DNA from: Acanthochromis polyacanthus
Taxonomy: Eukaryota; Chordata; Actinopteri; Pomacentridae
Assembly: GCF_021347895.1 (NCBI RefSeq)
Contig: NC_067127.1
Coordinates: 38,450,916-38,514,915 of the forward strand
Reading direction: 5' to 3'
Length of the DNA: 64,000 nucleotides
Made by a program: the position numbers and the translations under genes. The notes beneath the pieces were generated by a model. The model saw only the letters and a list, made by a program, of their open reading frames with translations, did not search any database and was not told where the DNA came from. Positions 1 through 60,568 of the stretch are shown here, in pieces. How positions within the stretch are numbered: the first letter of the stretch is position 1; each line of letters begins with the position of its first letter.

Positions 1-1374
1 GTTAACGTCCCTCTAGTCGTCCCTCTGTCCCTGCTCGTTAACGTCCCTCGAGTCGTCCCTCTGTCCCTGCTCGTTAACGTCCCTCTAGTCGTCTAGTCGT
101 CCCTCTGTCCCTGCTCGTTAACGTCCCTCGAGTCGTCCCTCTGTCCCTGCTCGTTAACGTCCCTCTAGTCGTCCCTCTGTCCCTGCTCGTTAACGTCCCT
201 CTAGTCGTCCCTCTGTCCCTGCTCGTTAACGTCCCTCTGTCTCTGCTCGTTAACGTCCCTCTTGTCGTCCCACTGTCCCTGCTCGTTAACGTCCCTCTAG
301 TCGTCCCTCTGTCCCTGCTCGTTAACGTCCCTCTAGTCGTCCCTCTGTCCCTGCTCGTTAACGTCCCTCTAGTCGTCCCTCTGTCCCTGCTCGTTAACGT
401 CCCTCTAGTCGTCCCTCTGTCCCTGCTCGTTAACGTCCCTCTTGTCGTCCCTCTGTCCCTGCTCGTTAACGTCCCTCTAGTCGTCCCACTGTCCCTGCTC
501 GTTAACGTCCCTCTTGTCGTCCCTCTGTCCCTGCTCGTTAACGTCCCTCTAGTCGTCCCTCTGTCCCTGCTCGTTAACGTCCCTCGAGTCGTCCCACTGT
601 CCCTGCTCGTTAACGTCTCTCTAGTCGTCCCTCTGTCCCTGCTCGTTAACGTCCCTCTAGTCGTCCCTCTGTCCCTGCTCGTTAACGTCCCTCTAGTCGT
701 CCCTCTGTCCCTGCTCGTTAACGTCCCTCTTGTCGTCCCTCTGTCCCTGCTCGTTAACGTCCCTCTAGTCGTCCCTCTGTCCCTGCTCGTTAACGTCCCT
801 CTAGTCGTCCCACTGTCCCTGCTCGTTAACGTCCCTCTTGTCGTCCCACTGTCCCTGCTCGTTAACGTCCCTCTTGTCGTCCCTCTGTCCCTGCTCGTTA
901 ACGTCCCTCTAGTCGTCCCTCTGTCCCTGCTCGTTAACGTCCCTCGAGTCGTCCCACTGTCCCTGCTCGTTAACGTCCCTCGTCGTCCCTCTGTCCCTGC
1001 TCGTTAACGTCCCTCTAGTCGTCCCTCTGTCCCTGCTCGTTAACGTCCCTCTAGTCGTCCCACTGTCCCTGCTCGTTAACGTCCCTCTAGTCGTCCCACT
1101 GTCCCTGCTCGTTAACGTCCCTCTAGTCGTCCCACTGTCCCTGCTCGTTAACGTCCCTCTAGTCGTCCCACTGTCCCTGCTCGTTAACGTCCCTCTAGTC
1201 GTCCCACTGTCCCTGCTCGTTAACATCCCTCTCGTCGTCCCTCTGTCCCTGCTCGTTAACGTCCCTCTAGTCGTCCCTCTGTCCCTGCTCGTTAACATCC
1301 CTCTAGTCGTCCCTCTGTCCCTGCTCGTTAACGTCCCTCTAGTCGTCCCTCTGTCCCTGCTCGTTAACATCCCT
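1..1374. repeat. 36-bp minisatellite
   Basis: Tandem array of about 38 copies of a 36-bp unit that begins GTTAACGTCCCTCTAGTCGT and ends CCCTGCTC, with substitutions (CTAG/CGAG/CTTG; CCCTCT/CCCACT) shared between scattered copies. A few copies are shortened near positions 84, 236 and 981. The array runs off the left edge of the window. It lies downstream of cul9. The minus-strand open frame through it is only a consequence of the 36-bp period being a multiple of three. Confidence 0.95.
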
Positions 1375-1929
1375 CTCTGTGACTTTCCTTGCCTCCTCTG
1401 GTTTCCGTCTTCCTGATCCTCACCTTGACATGACCTCGCTGCTTTCACTTTTTTATTTGGGGCATAAAGAACATAACGTCTCTTTCTGGTCTCATGCTGA
1501 CTCGACTACAATCACAGGAATGCTGTAGACGTCCAGCTGATTGATCAACGTTAACCGTCCATACTGAGTTACTGTTCATTACTCACCAAATCTATTATTT
1601 ATTAAAATGTAACAAAAACAGAGGTTCCTGCTTAATCATCACTCCATCCTGATATTTGATCCAGATTTGCTTTGAAGAGTTTTCTGAGCAGCTCTAAACA
1701 TGAGACCAGACATTTACAGACTTAGAGAAGGAACACCAGGAAGATCAGGAAGACCAGGAACACTGTCATGTTTACAACAAATCCCTTCACCAGGTGACAT
1801 CATTTGGCTTACCTGCGCATGTCACAAGAAAATCAGCTCCTCCTTTCTCCAAAATTTGTTGTTAGCCTGAATCCCATCAAACACAGACGGACTGTCTGTC
1901 CACCAGATGGACAGCACCAGCAGTAAAGT
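1375..1929. other. No recognised feature
   Basis: Unique-looking AT-rich intergenic sequence between the 36-bp array and a LINE fragment. I see no conserved coding segment, RNA gene or terminal inverted repeat here. Confidence 0.5.
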
Positions 1930-3796
1930 CTTCTACAGGAGGCTCTGCTGAAGGAGAAGAGGAGGGTTCTTGGATTTGGATCTGGGGACAAAGAGGAGCT
2001 GAGGAGGTGCAGAAGGAGATAAAGAAGAAGATCAAGGCGGACAAGGCCAGCTGCCGGACCAAGATGGAATCTCACCTGCAGGAAAATAACACAAGGGAGG
2101 TCTGGAAAGACCTGAGATCCATCTCTGGATACAGCAGAGGCCATGAGAGGAGAGCTGCCGAAGACCGGGAGTGGACCAATGAGCTGAATCTGTTCTGTAA
2201 CAGGTTTGACTCTGCTCCCACTCCTCCCCCCTCTCAGCAAAGCACTGACCAGCCAGCTCCTTCTTCACACCTCAGCTCTACACCACCACCACCCCTCCTC
2301 TCCATAACAGCTGATCAGGTGAGAAGTGAGCTAAAAACGATCAAGACCAGGAAAGCCACAGGTCCTGATGGAATCGGCTCCAGACTCCTCAGAGACTGTG
2401 CAGACCAGCTCTGTCAGGTGCTGCTGCACATCTTCAACCTGTGGCCCTCATTTCTCATCTGATGAAGACGATGGAGAGGATCATCCTCAGGAATCTACTC
2501 CCCCTGGTGAGCCCTAATCTGGACCCACTGCAGTTCGCTTACCAACTGAACATTGGAGTGGATGATGCAGTCGTCTACCTGCTGCACAGATCGCTGACTC
2601 ACCTGGAGGACACCGGCAGCACTGTGAGGGTCATGTTCTTTGACTTCTCCAGTGCTTTCAACACAATCCAGCCTTCTCTGCTCAGAGTGAAGCTTGAGGG
2701 AGTGGGACTAGACTGTCACCTGGCTGCTTGGACCATCGACTACCTCACCAACAGACCACAGTACGTGAGGCTTCAGGACTGTGTTTCTGATGTAGTGGTC
2801 AGCAGCATGGGGGCCCACAGGGGACAGTGCTCTCTCCCTTTCTCTTCATCCTGTACACATCAGACTTCCACTACAACTCTGGGAGCTGTCACCTCCAGAA
2901 ATTCTCTGATGATACAGCCATTGTTGGGTGTGTGTCTGATGGAGACGAGATGGAGTACAGGACAGTCATCTCTGACTTTGTCGACTGGTGTGAACGAAAC
3001 CATCTGCAGCTCAACGCCAGTAAGACGAAGGAGATGAACATCGACTACCACAGGAGGAGGACACCTCAGACTGCACCGGTGAACATCCAGGGTTTGGACA
3101 CTGAGATAGTGGACTCATACAAATACCTGTGTGTTCACCTCAACAACAAACTGGACTGGTCACACAACACAGAGGTCCTGTGCAAGAAGGGCCAAAGTCG
3201 TCTCCACCTGCTGAGGAGACTGAGGTCCTTTGGAGTGTGCAGGACTCTGCTCCGGACATTCTATGACTCTGTGGTAGCGTCTGCTGGGGAGCAGGGAGCT
3301 CTGAAAGGGACAGAAAGAGACTGAACAGACTGGTGAGGAGGACCGGTTCTGTCCTGGACTGTTCCCTGGACTCCATAGAGGAGGATGTTGGCAAAGCTCA
3401 CATCCATCAGGGACAATCCCTCTCACCCACTGCATGACACTGTGGAGTCTCTAAGCAGCTCCTTCAGCAGCAGACTGAGACACCCACCCTGAAGAAGGAG
3501 CTATCTCAGGTCCTTCATCCCATCTGCTGTCAGACTGAACATCAGCATCACTGGATGATGCTAACACAAACACATAAGCACAATTCCTTGCACTGCTGGC
3601 ATTTTCTGCACTTTTACATTTTATTCCATAAGTCACTTTTTGCTGATGTCATTTATTTATAGAGTGATAATACTCTATTCATTTTCATCCTTCATACTTG
3701 TAAATATTTGTCATAATTATTATATTTACTGTACATTGCTGCTGTAACACAGGAAAATTCCGCCGACACGGGGAGTAATAAAGGACTATCTTATCC
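1930..3796 (+). mobile_element. Degenerate L2/jockey-type LINE (reverse transcriptase part)
   Basis: 5'-truncated non-LTR retrotransposon. In order the three frames show a linker region (ELKTIKTRKATGPDGI), the RT core (VMFFDFSSAFNTIQP), the catalytic motif as FSDDTAIV (usual form FADD) and thumb residues (YKYLCVHLNNKLDW). It is dead: there is an internal deletion at about 2440, where a loop between HIFNL and SHLMKTMERI is missing. There is a frameshift near 2815 in the GAPQGTVLSPFLF-type motif, and frameshifts in the 5' part. The 3' end is AATAAAGGACTATCTTATC, a short simple tail typical of this group. The exact clade (L2, Rex1 or CR1) is inferred, not proven. Confidence 0.85.
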
Positions 3797-3970
3797 GTCG
3801 CTCTGATTCCTCCGTAGAGTTTAGAGACACTTTAGTTTCAGGACTAGAGCAAATCATCGTTATAAAGAGATTGGTTTATTATTCAGTCAGTACGAGGGCC
3901 TACGGGGGCCCCGAGTAGGCCCCGAGTAGGCCCCAAATGTCCCTGTAGGCCCCATGTAGAACCGCCCCTG
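3797..3970. other. Short unique spacer with GGCCCC(G/A)AGTAGG motifs
   Basis: Between the LINE and the next transposon. At 3893-3965 there are about five imperfect copies of a GTAGGCCCC motif. No gene signal. The last seven bases, GCCCCTG, are one copy of the target duplication of the following element. Confidence 0.5.
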
Positions 3971-4249
3971 CAGCCCGATCTCACGAGGATTCGTGAAACT
4001 GTCACGTAAGTTTTAGTTTCGGTTTCGTGCGCACCAACACGATTTCGTCATGTTTTTCGTGCCGCTCACCACGAAATGCGCACCAATGTATTTTAAACGG
4101 CGGACTTTTCGTGCCACCCAGAACGTATTTCAAACGAATGTGTGTATTATATTTGTAATGTAAAACCATGGCGAATCCAACGCTATATTTTGCATGACAT
4201 CGTCCCTAACCATAACCCTAACCATAACCATAACCCGGTGGTACACTTA

Positions 4250-4284
<35 letters not shown>

Positions 4285-4560
4285 CCCAATTTGCATAGGA
4301 ATTTCAAGAATGTCCGGCGGCCGGCGGCCGCAAACGCGATCACACAAGCAGTATACGCCGATGGACAGCTTAGATCGTCATGAATCCGCTGGTATAAACC
4401 ACTTTCAGCTGTGATTACCACAGCGGGTTTCGTTGTGAGCAACACGAAAAACATTTCGTGGTGAGCGGCACGAAAAACATGACGAAATCGTGTTGGTGCG
4501 CACGAAAAAGAAACAAAAAATTTACGTAACAGTTTCACGAATCCCCGTGAGACCGTGTTG
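3971..4560. mobile_element. 590-bp non-autonomous inverted-repeat DNA transposon
   Basis: Long terminal inverted repeats: the left end TCTCACGAGGATTCGTGAAA is answered by the inverted right end near 4529-4555, and a second block (GATTTCGTCATGTTTTTCGT, left) recurs inverted near 4467-4492. The flanks carry a 7-bp duplication, GCCCCTG, at 3964-3970 and 4561-4567. The interior holds a run of about 30 T (4253-4284) and CCCTAACCATAACC telomere-like tandem motifs (4205-4240). No transposase is encoded. The outermost bases (CAG... / ...TTG) and 7-8 bp duplication would fit a hAT-like origin, but I leave the superfamily open. Confidence 0.8.
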
Positions 4561-4853
4561 GCCCCTGATACTCAGACTATTGGATGTATTTTAGACCCTC
4601 CTGTGATTTAAACCATTTAACTTTTTCATGCATTAAAACATCTGCAAAATACTAGAAAATGTAATGAAAAGATAAAATAACCCAAAACATGAAGAAGTCA
4701 CAAATAAAAACTAAATTTAAAAAAATACGAATAAAGTTTAAAAGAAGAACATTTAGAGGAAATATCAAAAATATGAATCTAATAAAGGATCCAAAGAACA
4801 CAGAGCTGCTCTGGATGTTCACCTGCAGGCCAGCTGCTTCTCACCTGGACGTT
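4561..4853. other. AT-rich spacer, no gene seen
   Basis: Ordinary AT-rich sequence between the inverted-repeat element and the 11-bp minisatellite. The single open frame running through it is carried by the repeat that follows. Confidence 0.5.
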
Positions 4854-6780
4854 CCCAAACCGGAATCAAACCAGAGTCAAACCGGAGTCAAACTGGAGTC
4901 AAACCGGAGTCAAGCTGGTTTCAAACCGGAGTCAAACTGGAGTCAAACCGGAGTCAAACCGGAGTCAAGCTGGTTTCAAACCGGAGTCAAACTGGAGTCA
5001 AGCTGGTTTCAAACCGGAGTCAAACTGGAGTCAAACCGGAGTCAAACCAGAATCAAACTGGTTTCAAACTTGAGTCAAACTGGTTTCAAACCGGAGTCAA
5101 ACTGAGTCAAACCGGAATCAAACTGGTTTCAAACTTGAGTCAAACTGGAGTCAAACCGGAATCAAACTGGTTTCAAACTTGAGTCAAACTGGAGTCAAAC
5201 CGGAGTCAAACTGGAATCAAACTGGTTTCAAACTTGAGTCAAACTGGAGTCAAACTGGTTTCAAACTGGAGTCAAACCGGAATCAAACTGGTTTCAAACT
5301 GGAGTCAAACCGGAATCAAACTGGTTTCAAACTTGAGTCAAACCGGTTTCAAACCGGAATCAAGCTGGTTTCAAACTGGAGTCAAACTGGTTTCAAACCG
5401 GAGTCAAACCAGAATCAAACTGGTTTCAAACTTGAGTCAAACTGGTTTCAAACCGGAGTCAAACTGAGTCAAACCGGAATCAAACTGGTTTCAAACTTGA
5501 GTCAAACCGGTTTCAAACCGGAATCAAGCTGGTTTCAAACTGGAGTCAAACTGGTTTCAAACCGGAGTCAAACCGGAATCAAACTGGTTTCAAACTTGAG
5601 TCAAACTGGTTTCAAACCGGAGTCAAACTGGAGTCAAACCGGAATCAAACTGGTTTCAAACTTGAGTCAAACTGGAGTCAAACCGGAGTCAAACTGGAAT
5701 CAAACTGGTTTCAAACTTGAGTCAAACTGGAGTCAAACTGGTTTCAAACTGGAGTCAAACCGGAATCAAACTGGTTTCAAACTGGAGTCAAACCGGAATC
5801 AAACTGGTTTCAAACTTGAGTCAAACCGGTTTCAAACCGGAATCAAGCTGGTTTCAAACTGGAGTCAAACTGGTTTCAAACCGGAGTCAAACCAGAATCA
5901 AACTGGTTTCAAACTTGAGTCAAACTGGTTTCAAACCGGAGTCAAACTGAGTCAAACCGGAATCAAACTGGTTTCAAACTTGAGTCAAACCGGTTTCAAA
6001 CCGGAATCAAGCTGGTTTCAAACTGGAGTCAAACTGGTTTCAAACCGGAGTCAAACCGGAATCAAACTGGTTTCAAACTTGAGTCAAACTGGTTTCAAAC
6101 CGGAGTCAAACTGGAGTCAAACCGGAATCAAACTGGTTTCAAACTTGAGTCAAACTGGAGTCAAACTGGTTTCAAACTGGAGTCAAACCGGAATCAAACT
6201 GGAGTCAAACTGGTTTCAAACTTGAGTCAAACTGGAGTCAAACTGGTTTCAAACTGGAGTCAAACCGGAATCAAACTGGTTTCAAACTGGAGTCAAACCG
6301 GAATCAAACTGGTTTCAAACTTGAGTCAAACTGGAGTCAAACTGGTTTCAAACTGGAGTCAAACCGGAGTCAAACTGGAATCAAACTGGTTTCAAACTTG
6401 AGTCAAACTGGTTTCAAACTTGAGTCAAACTGGAGTCAAACTGGTTTCAAACCGGAGTCAAACCGGAATCAAACTGGTTTCAAACTTGAGTCAAACTGGT
6501 TTCAAACCGGAGTCAAACTGGAGTCAAACCGGAATCAAACTGGTTTCAAACTTGAGTCAAACTGGTTTCAAACTGGAGTCAAACCGGAATCAAACTGGTT
6601 TCAAACTGGAGTCAAACTGGAGTCAAACCGGAATCAAACTGGTTTCAAACTGGAGTCAAACTGGTTTCAAACCGGAGTCAAACTGGAGTCAAGCTGGAGT
6701 CAAACCGGTTTCAAACTGGAGTCAAACTGAGTCAAACCGGAATCAAGCTGGTTTCAAACTAGAGTCAAACTGGTTTCTGG
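4854..6780. repeat. 11-bp minisatellite with higher-order structure
   Basis: Array of 11-mers of the forms GAGTCAAACTG, GAATCAAACTG and GTTTCAAACYG in varying order. A block of about 480 bp is repeated nearly unchanged (for example 5179-5660 against 5662-6140), so a long higher-order unit has been duplicated on top of the 11-bp period. Decayed CTGGTTT-like copies continue to about 6990 and again near 7830 and 8030. Long open frames here are repeat artefacts. Confidence 0.93.
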
Positions 6781-6990
6781 ATCTCAGACTGGTTTTATAC
6801 CAGTATTACGCTGATGTTTAAACTGGTTTCAGACTGGTTTCACACTGGATAGAAACACTTTTAAACTAGTTTCAGACTTGCTTAAAGCTGGACTGAACTG
6901 GTTTTAAACCAGTTTGAGACTGGTGCCAAGCTGGTCAGACCAGTTTCAACTAGTTTAAACCTGGTTCTAAAACTGGTGTCAGAACGGATG

Positions 6991-7209
6991 TGGAATTTAT
7001 TTCTTCCAGTTCAAGGTTTGACGTTTTTATCTTTCCGTTTTTCCTCAGGATTTAAATCTGAGCTAAAATCAGACTCTTGATTCTTCTGGAGTTCTGATCT
7101 AAATCTGAACATACGCGTTTCACTTCAGGTGTTTCTGACACTAAATCTACCCCAGTCAGTTTCATGAGCAGAACATCTGAGCAGGACGGTTCTTGAATGA
7201 GAGTCGATC
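6991..7209. other. Downstream of cul9, nothing recognised
   Basis: AT-rich sequence lying beyond the more distal candidate poly(A) signal of cul9. No coding segment or transposon ends seen. Confidence 0.4.
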
Positions 7210-7230
7210 TGCAGCGTAGCAGAAAAAGCT

Positions 7231-7236
7231 TTTATT
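7231..7236 (-). terminator. Candidate distal poly(A) signal AATAAA for cul9
   Basis: Perfect AATAAA hexamer on the minus strand about 1.2 kb past the cul9 stop. Position and strand fit, but usage is inferred. Confidence 0.35.
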
Positions 7237-7941
7237 TAGTTTTGCCGGCTGAAGTCGCTCGACTCCAGCAAAGAAACCAGAAAGAACTTTATAGAACATC
7301 AACAATATGAATATAGGATCTCTCAAAATTACAGCAAAACAGGGAGCTGGAACCTCAGAAGAAGTTCTGGAATCTGGTCCGAACTTGTTCTTCTGAGACG
7401 CAGCAGCTCGCAGTCTTCGGTTATTGCAGTGATACTTCGGAGGCCGATCGACACGTTCCAGATGCATAGAAACATCCTGCAACTCGTAAAAAACTCAGCC
7501 AGAAAATCTACACGAGTGTTTAAATGAAGGCAGCCTCCATCAGAACAGAACCAAGGCAGAACGTGAAGAACTAAAGGTTCTACAGCAGAACATGGACAGA
7601 GCTGGACCTGCAGTCCAGCTCTGGAGTCCGTCACTGAAACCCAACAAGCAGCAAACAAACACATTTTGTTCCGTGAATCATCACAAAGCAACAAATGTCC
7701 GCTCAAAAAGAACCAGAACCGAGTCCAGGCGGGTCGGTACGGAAGAGACGCTAAAAAACTGCTCTGAGATCAAACCTGGAGAAAAAGAAATCCGGAAATG
7801 AGAAAGGACTGTTTTTCAGTCCGCTTTAAACTGGATTAATCTAGTTTCAGACTGAACTAAATCTGGTTTAAACTGGTTTCAAGTGCTATCATTAGCATCC
7901 TGTTCTTTATGATTTGAAACCAGTTTCAGAACAAAATTAAT

Positions 7942-7947
7942 TTTATT
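7942..7947 (-). terminator. Candidate proximal poly(A) signal AATAAA for cul9
   Basis: Perfect AATAAA on the minus strand about 490 nt past the cul9 stop codon, in AT-rich surroundings. Alternative to the distal signal. Confidence 0.4.
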
Positions 7948-8430
7948 TTCTGACAGTTTTAATCTTAACTTAAATTTCTGAAGTGTTAATGAGGTTTAAA
8001 TCAGCTTCAGGCTCATTCAGACAGGTTCAAACCGGTTTAAACTGGTTCAAACTGGTCTTAAACAAGTCAAACCTTCTAAAAAAATATTTTTGTTTTTGTA
8101 CGATGGTATAACTGTAGTTTCAGACTGGTTCCAGTGAATAAACATAAAAACTGAACTAATCGTTTCTTGTTGTGTTTTAAAGACTAAATTTGTTGTGTTT
8201 TTCTCAGGACTGAAGTTTGAATCTCAGAGCAGCTTGTCCCTCGTGCACTCCCGTACCTGGACTCAGAGGAAACAGAAGTTGATTACAGAAGTGAAGCGAG
8301 TGCAGCTGTGTTCGGGGACTTCAGGAGGACGTCGCCGTGACCGTCTCCGTCGTCCTCGTTGTCCTCAGACGGAAGCAGGTGAGGCAAGGAGGAGGTCGTC
8401 CTCCCCGACCGGTGGAGGCGCTGGCTCGGC

Positions 8431-58381
<49,951 letters not shown>

Positions 58382-58389
58382 GGTTGCTA

Positions 58390-59936
58390 TGGAGACAGGG
58401 GGACAAGAAATATGATTGGACAAAAACTGAGGTGATCGTGCTTTTTCTGTAGCTGCTCCTAAACTTTGGAATGAGCTCCTAATAAACATCAGACTGGCTG
58501 ATTTAGTCCTACTTTCAAATTTCTTCTATAAATATATATTTTTTTAACTTGCCATACGCCTCAGCTTAGAGTCGACTTTTACTGTAGAACTTGTCTTATT
58601 TTATACGCACACAATTTGTATTCTTTCACAACAATGAGGAGACATGAGACATGAGAGGAGACACCAGAGACAAAAGTGGAGACATCAGAGGAGATGAGGA
58701 CATCCAAAGACCACCTCACATTAAAGTCCATCAGCAGCTGCAGACATTAGACAGGTCCCACAGTTTAACCTCGCCCTGTGTTTGTTCCAGGTGTTAGTTT
58801 GGTCCCTGCTTCAGTTCTACCAGGAGATACTTTCGGTTTGGAGACACGCGGTTCCTCTGAGGCTGGATCTCCGCTCTCTGCTCCGGGGATAACATGCAGC
58901 TTCAGCCGGGCTCACTCTAACACCTGGAGACTGTTAGTAATTTATCCTGACCCAGCAGGAACTAGTCGGTAGCAACACACCAATGAGTTAACGGGAGGAA
59001 CGGTTCTGTAGTTCCAGTAAATAGTCTGATCCTGGCTTTTCAACAAGCTAACACAGCTGCTAATGTTAGCCAGCCAGTCGTCCGAGCTGCTAAGCTTCAC
59101 CTGAACAACAAACACTGCATTTAAACACCTGGTTAGCTGCTGGCTAGCTAGTTAGCCTCATCTGGTTAGCTGCTGGTTAGCTAGTCACCGCTGTCACCTG
59201 GTTAAGGTTACCACCAGCTAGCCGTAGAGAACGTCACACCAAATTCCGTTTCATGATCTCAAAATTTTACGTATAAATGATCGTTAACCGAACTAGCGCT
59301 CACATGAGCTTTACCTGAGACACCTGTAGGATTACACAGGATCTTCTTCTGAATTCGGCGCCACTAAAAACAATGAAAAGCCCAGAGTTTGGATGAACTT
59401 TGTGTCTCTTTCTAATGCTAACGAGACTCCAGACCGACGGGAAGCTGATCCTCTGCCGGGTTAAACGTTCTTAAACGTTCCTCCAGTTCTGGTTCCATGA
59501 AGGCTCTAAACGGGTTTCTACCAAACCAGCAGATGTTTGGATGCAGTTCGGTGTCATTCTGTTTGTTCTTTACGGACCAGACTAACTTTTAGTTTGATTT
59601 CAGAGAATCTTCTGGTAAATTCAGAGCCAATAAAACTTCCTGTCAGAAGGAACTAAGGTTCAGATTCAGATCTAAAACTGGAGCTAAACGGGTTAATTCT
59701 GAGCCGAACTGTAGGACCGGGTCTAATCTGAGCCTGTCTGAGTTAAAACACATCATCTCTCCAAACACTGAGGTTTTAAACAGCTTCTCCTCTAAATCGG
59801 GAGCTTTCTGAACGCAGTCTGGTGCTGGACAGGAGCTACGGCTGTCAGGGCGGCGGGCCTGCCCAGCACCCGTCTGGGTCAACCAGGAAGGCGGCTTCGC
59901 TGACACACACGCTCCGGCCGGCCAGGTGAGTCTTAC
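58390..59936. other. Intron 1, nothing recognised
   Basis: Intron between the non-coding exon and the start-codon exon. Contains CTAGCTAGTTAGC-like short repeats near 59,130-59,220. First-intron enhancers are possible but nothing in the sequence proves one. Confidence 0.5.
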
Positions 59937-60085
59937 CTGCCGTGTCCCAGAGCTTCTCGCTGGGTTGAGTCTTCCCTCTGAAGCGCTGTTTTCTCTTCCG
60001 CCCAAACGTGTCGTTTCCCAGCTTGCTCGTGTTGCTTTTACCGCTATCCGCCTCAGGTCCACATTCCTGGATGCGCATTTGCGCA
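59937..60085 (-). other. cul9: cul9 non-coding first exon (5' UTR), 5' limit approximate
   Basis: A strong donor CAG|GTAAGA on the minus strand ends at 59937 in a GC-rich stretch, about 1.55 kb before the acceptor of the start-codon exon. Upstream are CpG-rich promoter-like sequences. The transcription start is inferred, not seen. Confidence 0.5.
60072..60085 (-). promoter_or_regulatory. NRF1-like paired TGCGCA motifs in the cul9 promoter
   Basis: Two TGCGCA half-sites separated by two bases, next to TGACG (CRE-like half-site). These are typical of CpG, TATA-less housekeeping promoters. I see no TATA box. Function is inferred from position just upstream of the non-coding exon. Confidence 0.4.
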
Positions 60086-60262
60086 CTGTGACGAAAAAAA
60101 CGTAATCGCCGGCTCTTCTTCTACGGACACTTTAAACATTCTTCTTCTGCATGTTCATGGAGGACCGCTGCAGATAAAGCAGCGCCGCCTGCAGGCTGAA
60201 AATAACATGAACTTTATTTACAGTTAAATCAGGAGGGTCAAACTCTTTCTAGTCGGGTCCGC

Positions 60263-60275
60263 GCAAGATGGCGGC
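60263..60275 (+). promoter_or_regulatory. YY1-like site at the LINE 5' end
   Basis: AAGATGGCGGC core. In mammalian L1 a YY1 site near the first bases directs accurate initiation (established knowledge). It lies about 180 bp from the cul9 first exon, so it could also affect that promoter. Confidence 0.5.
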
Positions 60276-60568
60276 GAGTCTACACGCTCTTTGAGACGTC
60301 TGCGATAAAATTCGACTCCAAACTTTATAACGTCGATATTTGATAAGCCAAATGTGTTACTTCAGCCATTAAATAAGACAACGTTAAAAAGAAAAGCCAA
60401 AAACTGCGCGGAAAGAACTTTACTCCTGGTAAAAGTGAACTTTGCATAACGAGTGTTTTTGCTAACTGCAAATCTTCAACATCTTAGCTAGCAAGCGCTC
60501 CCAGCCAGAGAAATGTTGAAAGCTCAAGACAAGAAAGAAGAAACTAAACGCAAGTTAAGAGTTTCAGC

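Larger units (their letters stand above)
7210..8430 (-). other. cul9: Probable cul9 3' untranslated region
   Basis: Continues from the cul9 stop codon on the minus strand with no further conserved coding sequence. Two AATAAA poly(A) signals are present on the minus strand, at 7942-7947 and 7231-7236. Which one is used, and therefore the true 3' end, cannot be decided from sequence. The far end given here is placed 20 bases past the distal signal by inference. Confidence 0.45.

Noticed and set aside
4200..4245. True interstitial telomere
   Set aside because: Only a few imperfect CCCTAACC units with CATAACC variants, within a transposon bounded by target duplications.
1..6780. CRISPR-like regularly spaced repeats
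   Set aside because: Units are directly adjacent with no unique spacers, and the host is a vertebrate. They are minisatellites.
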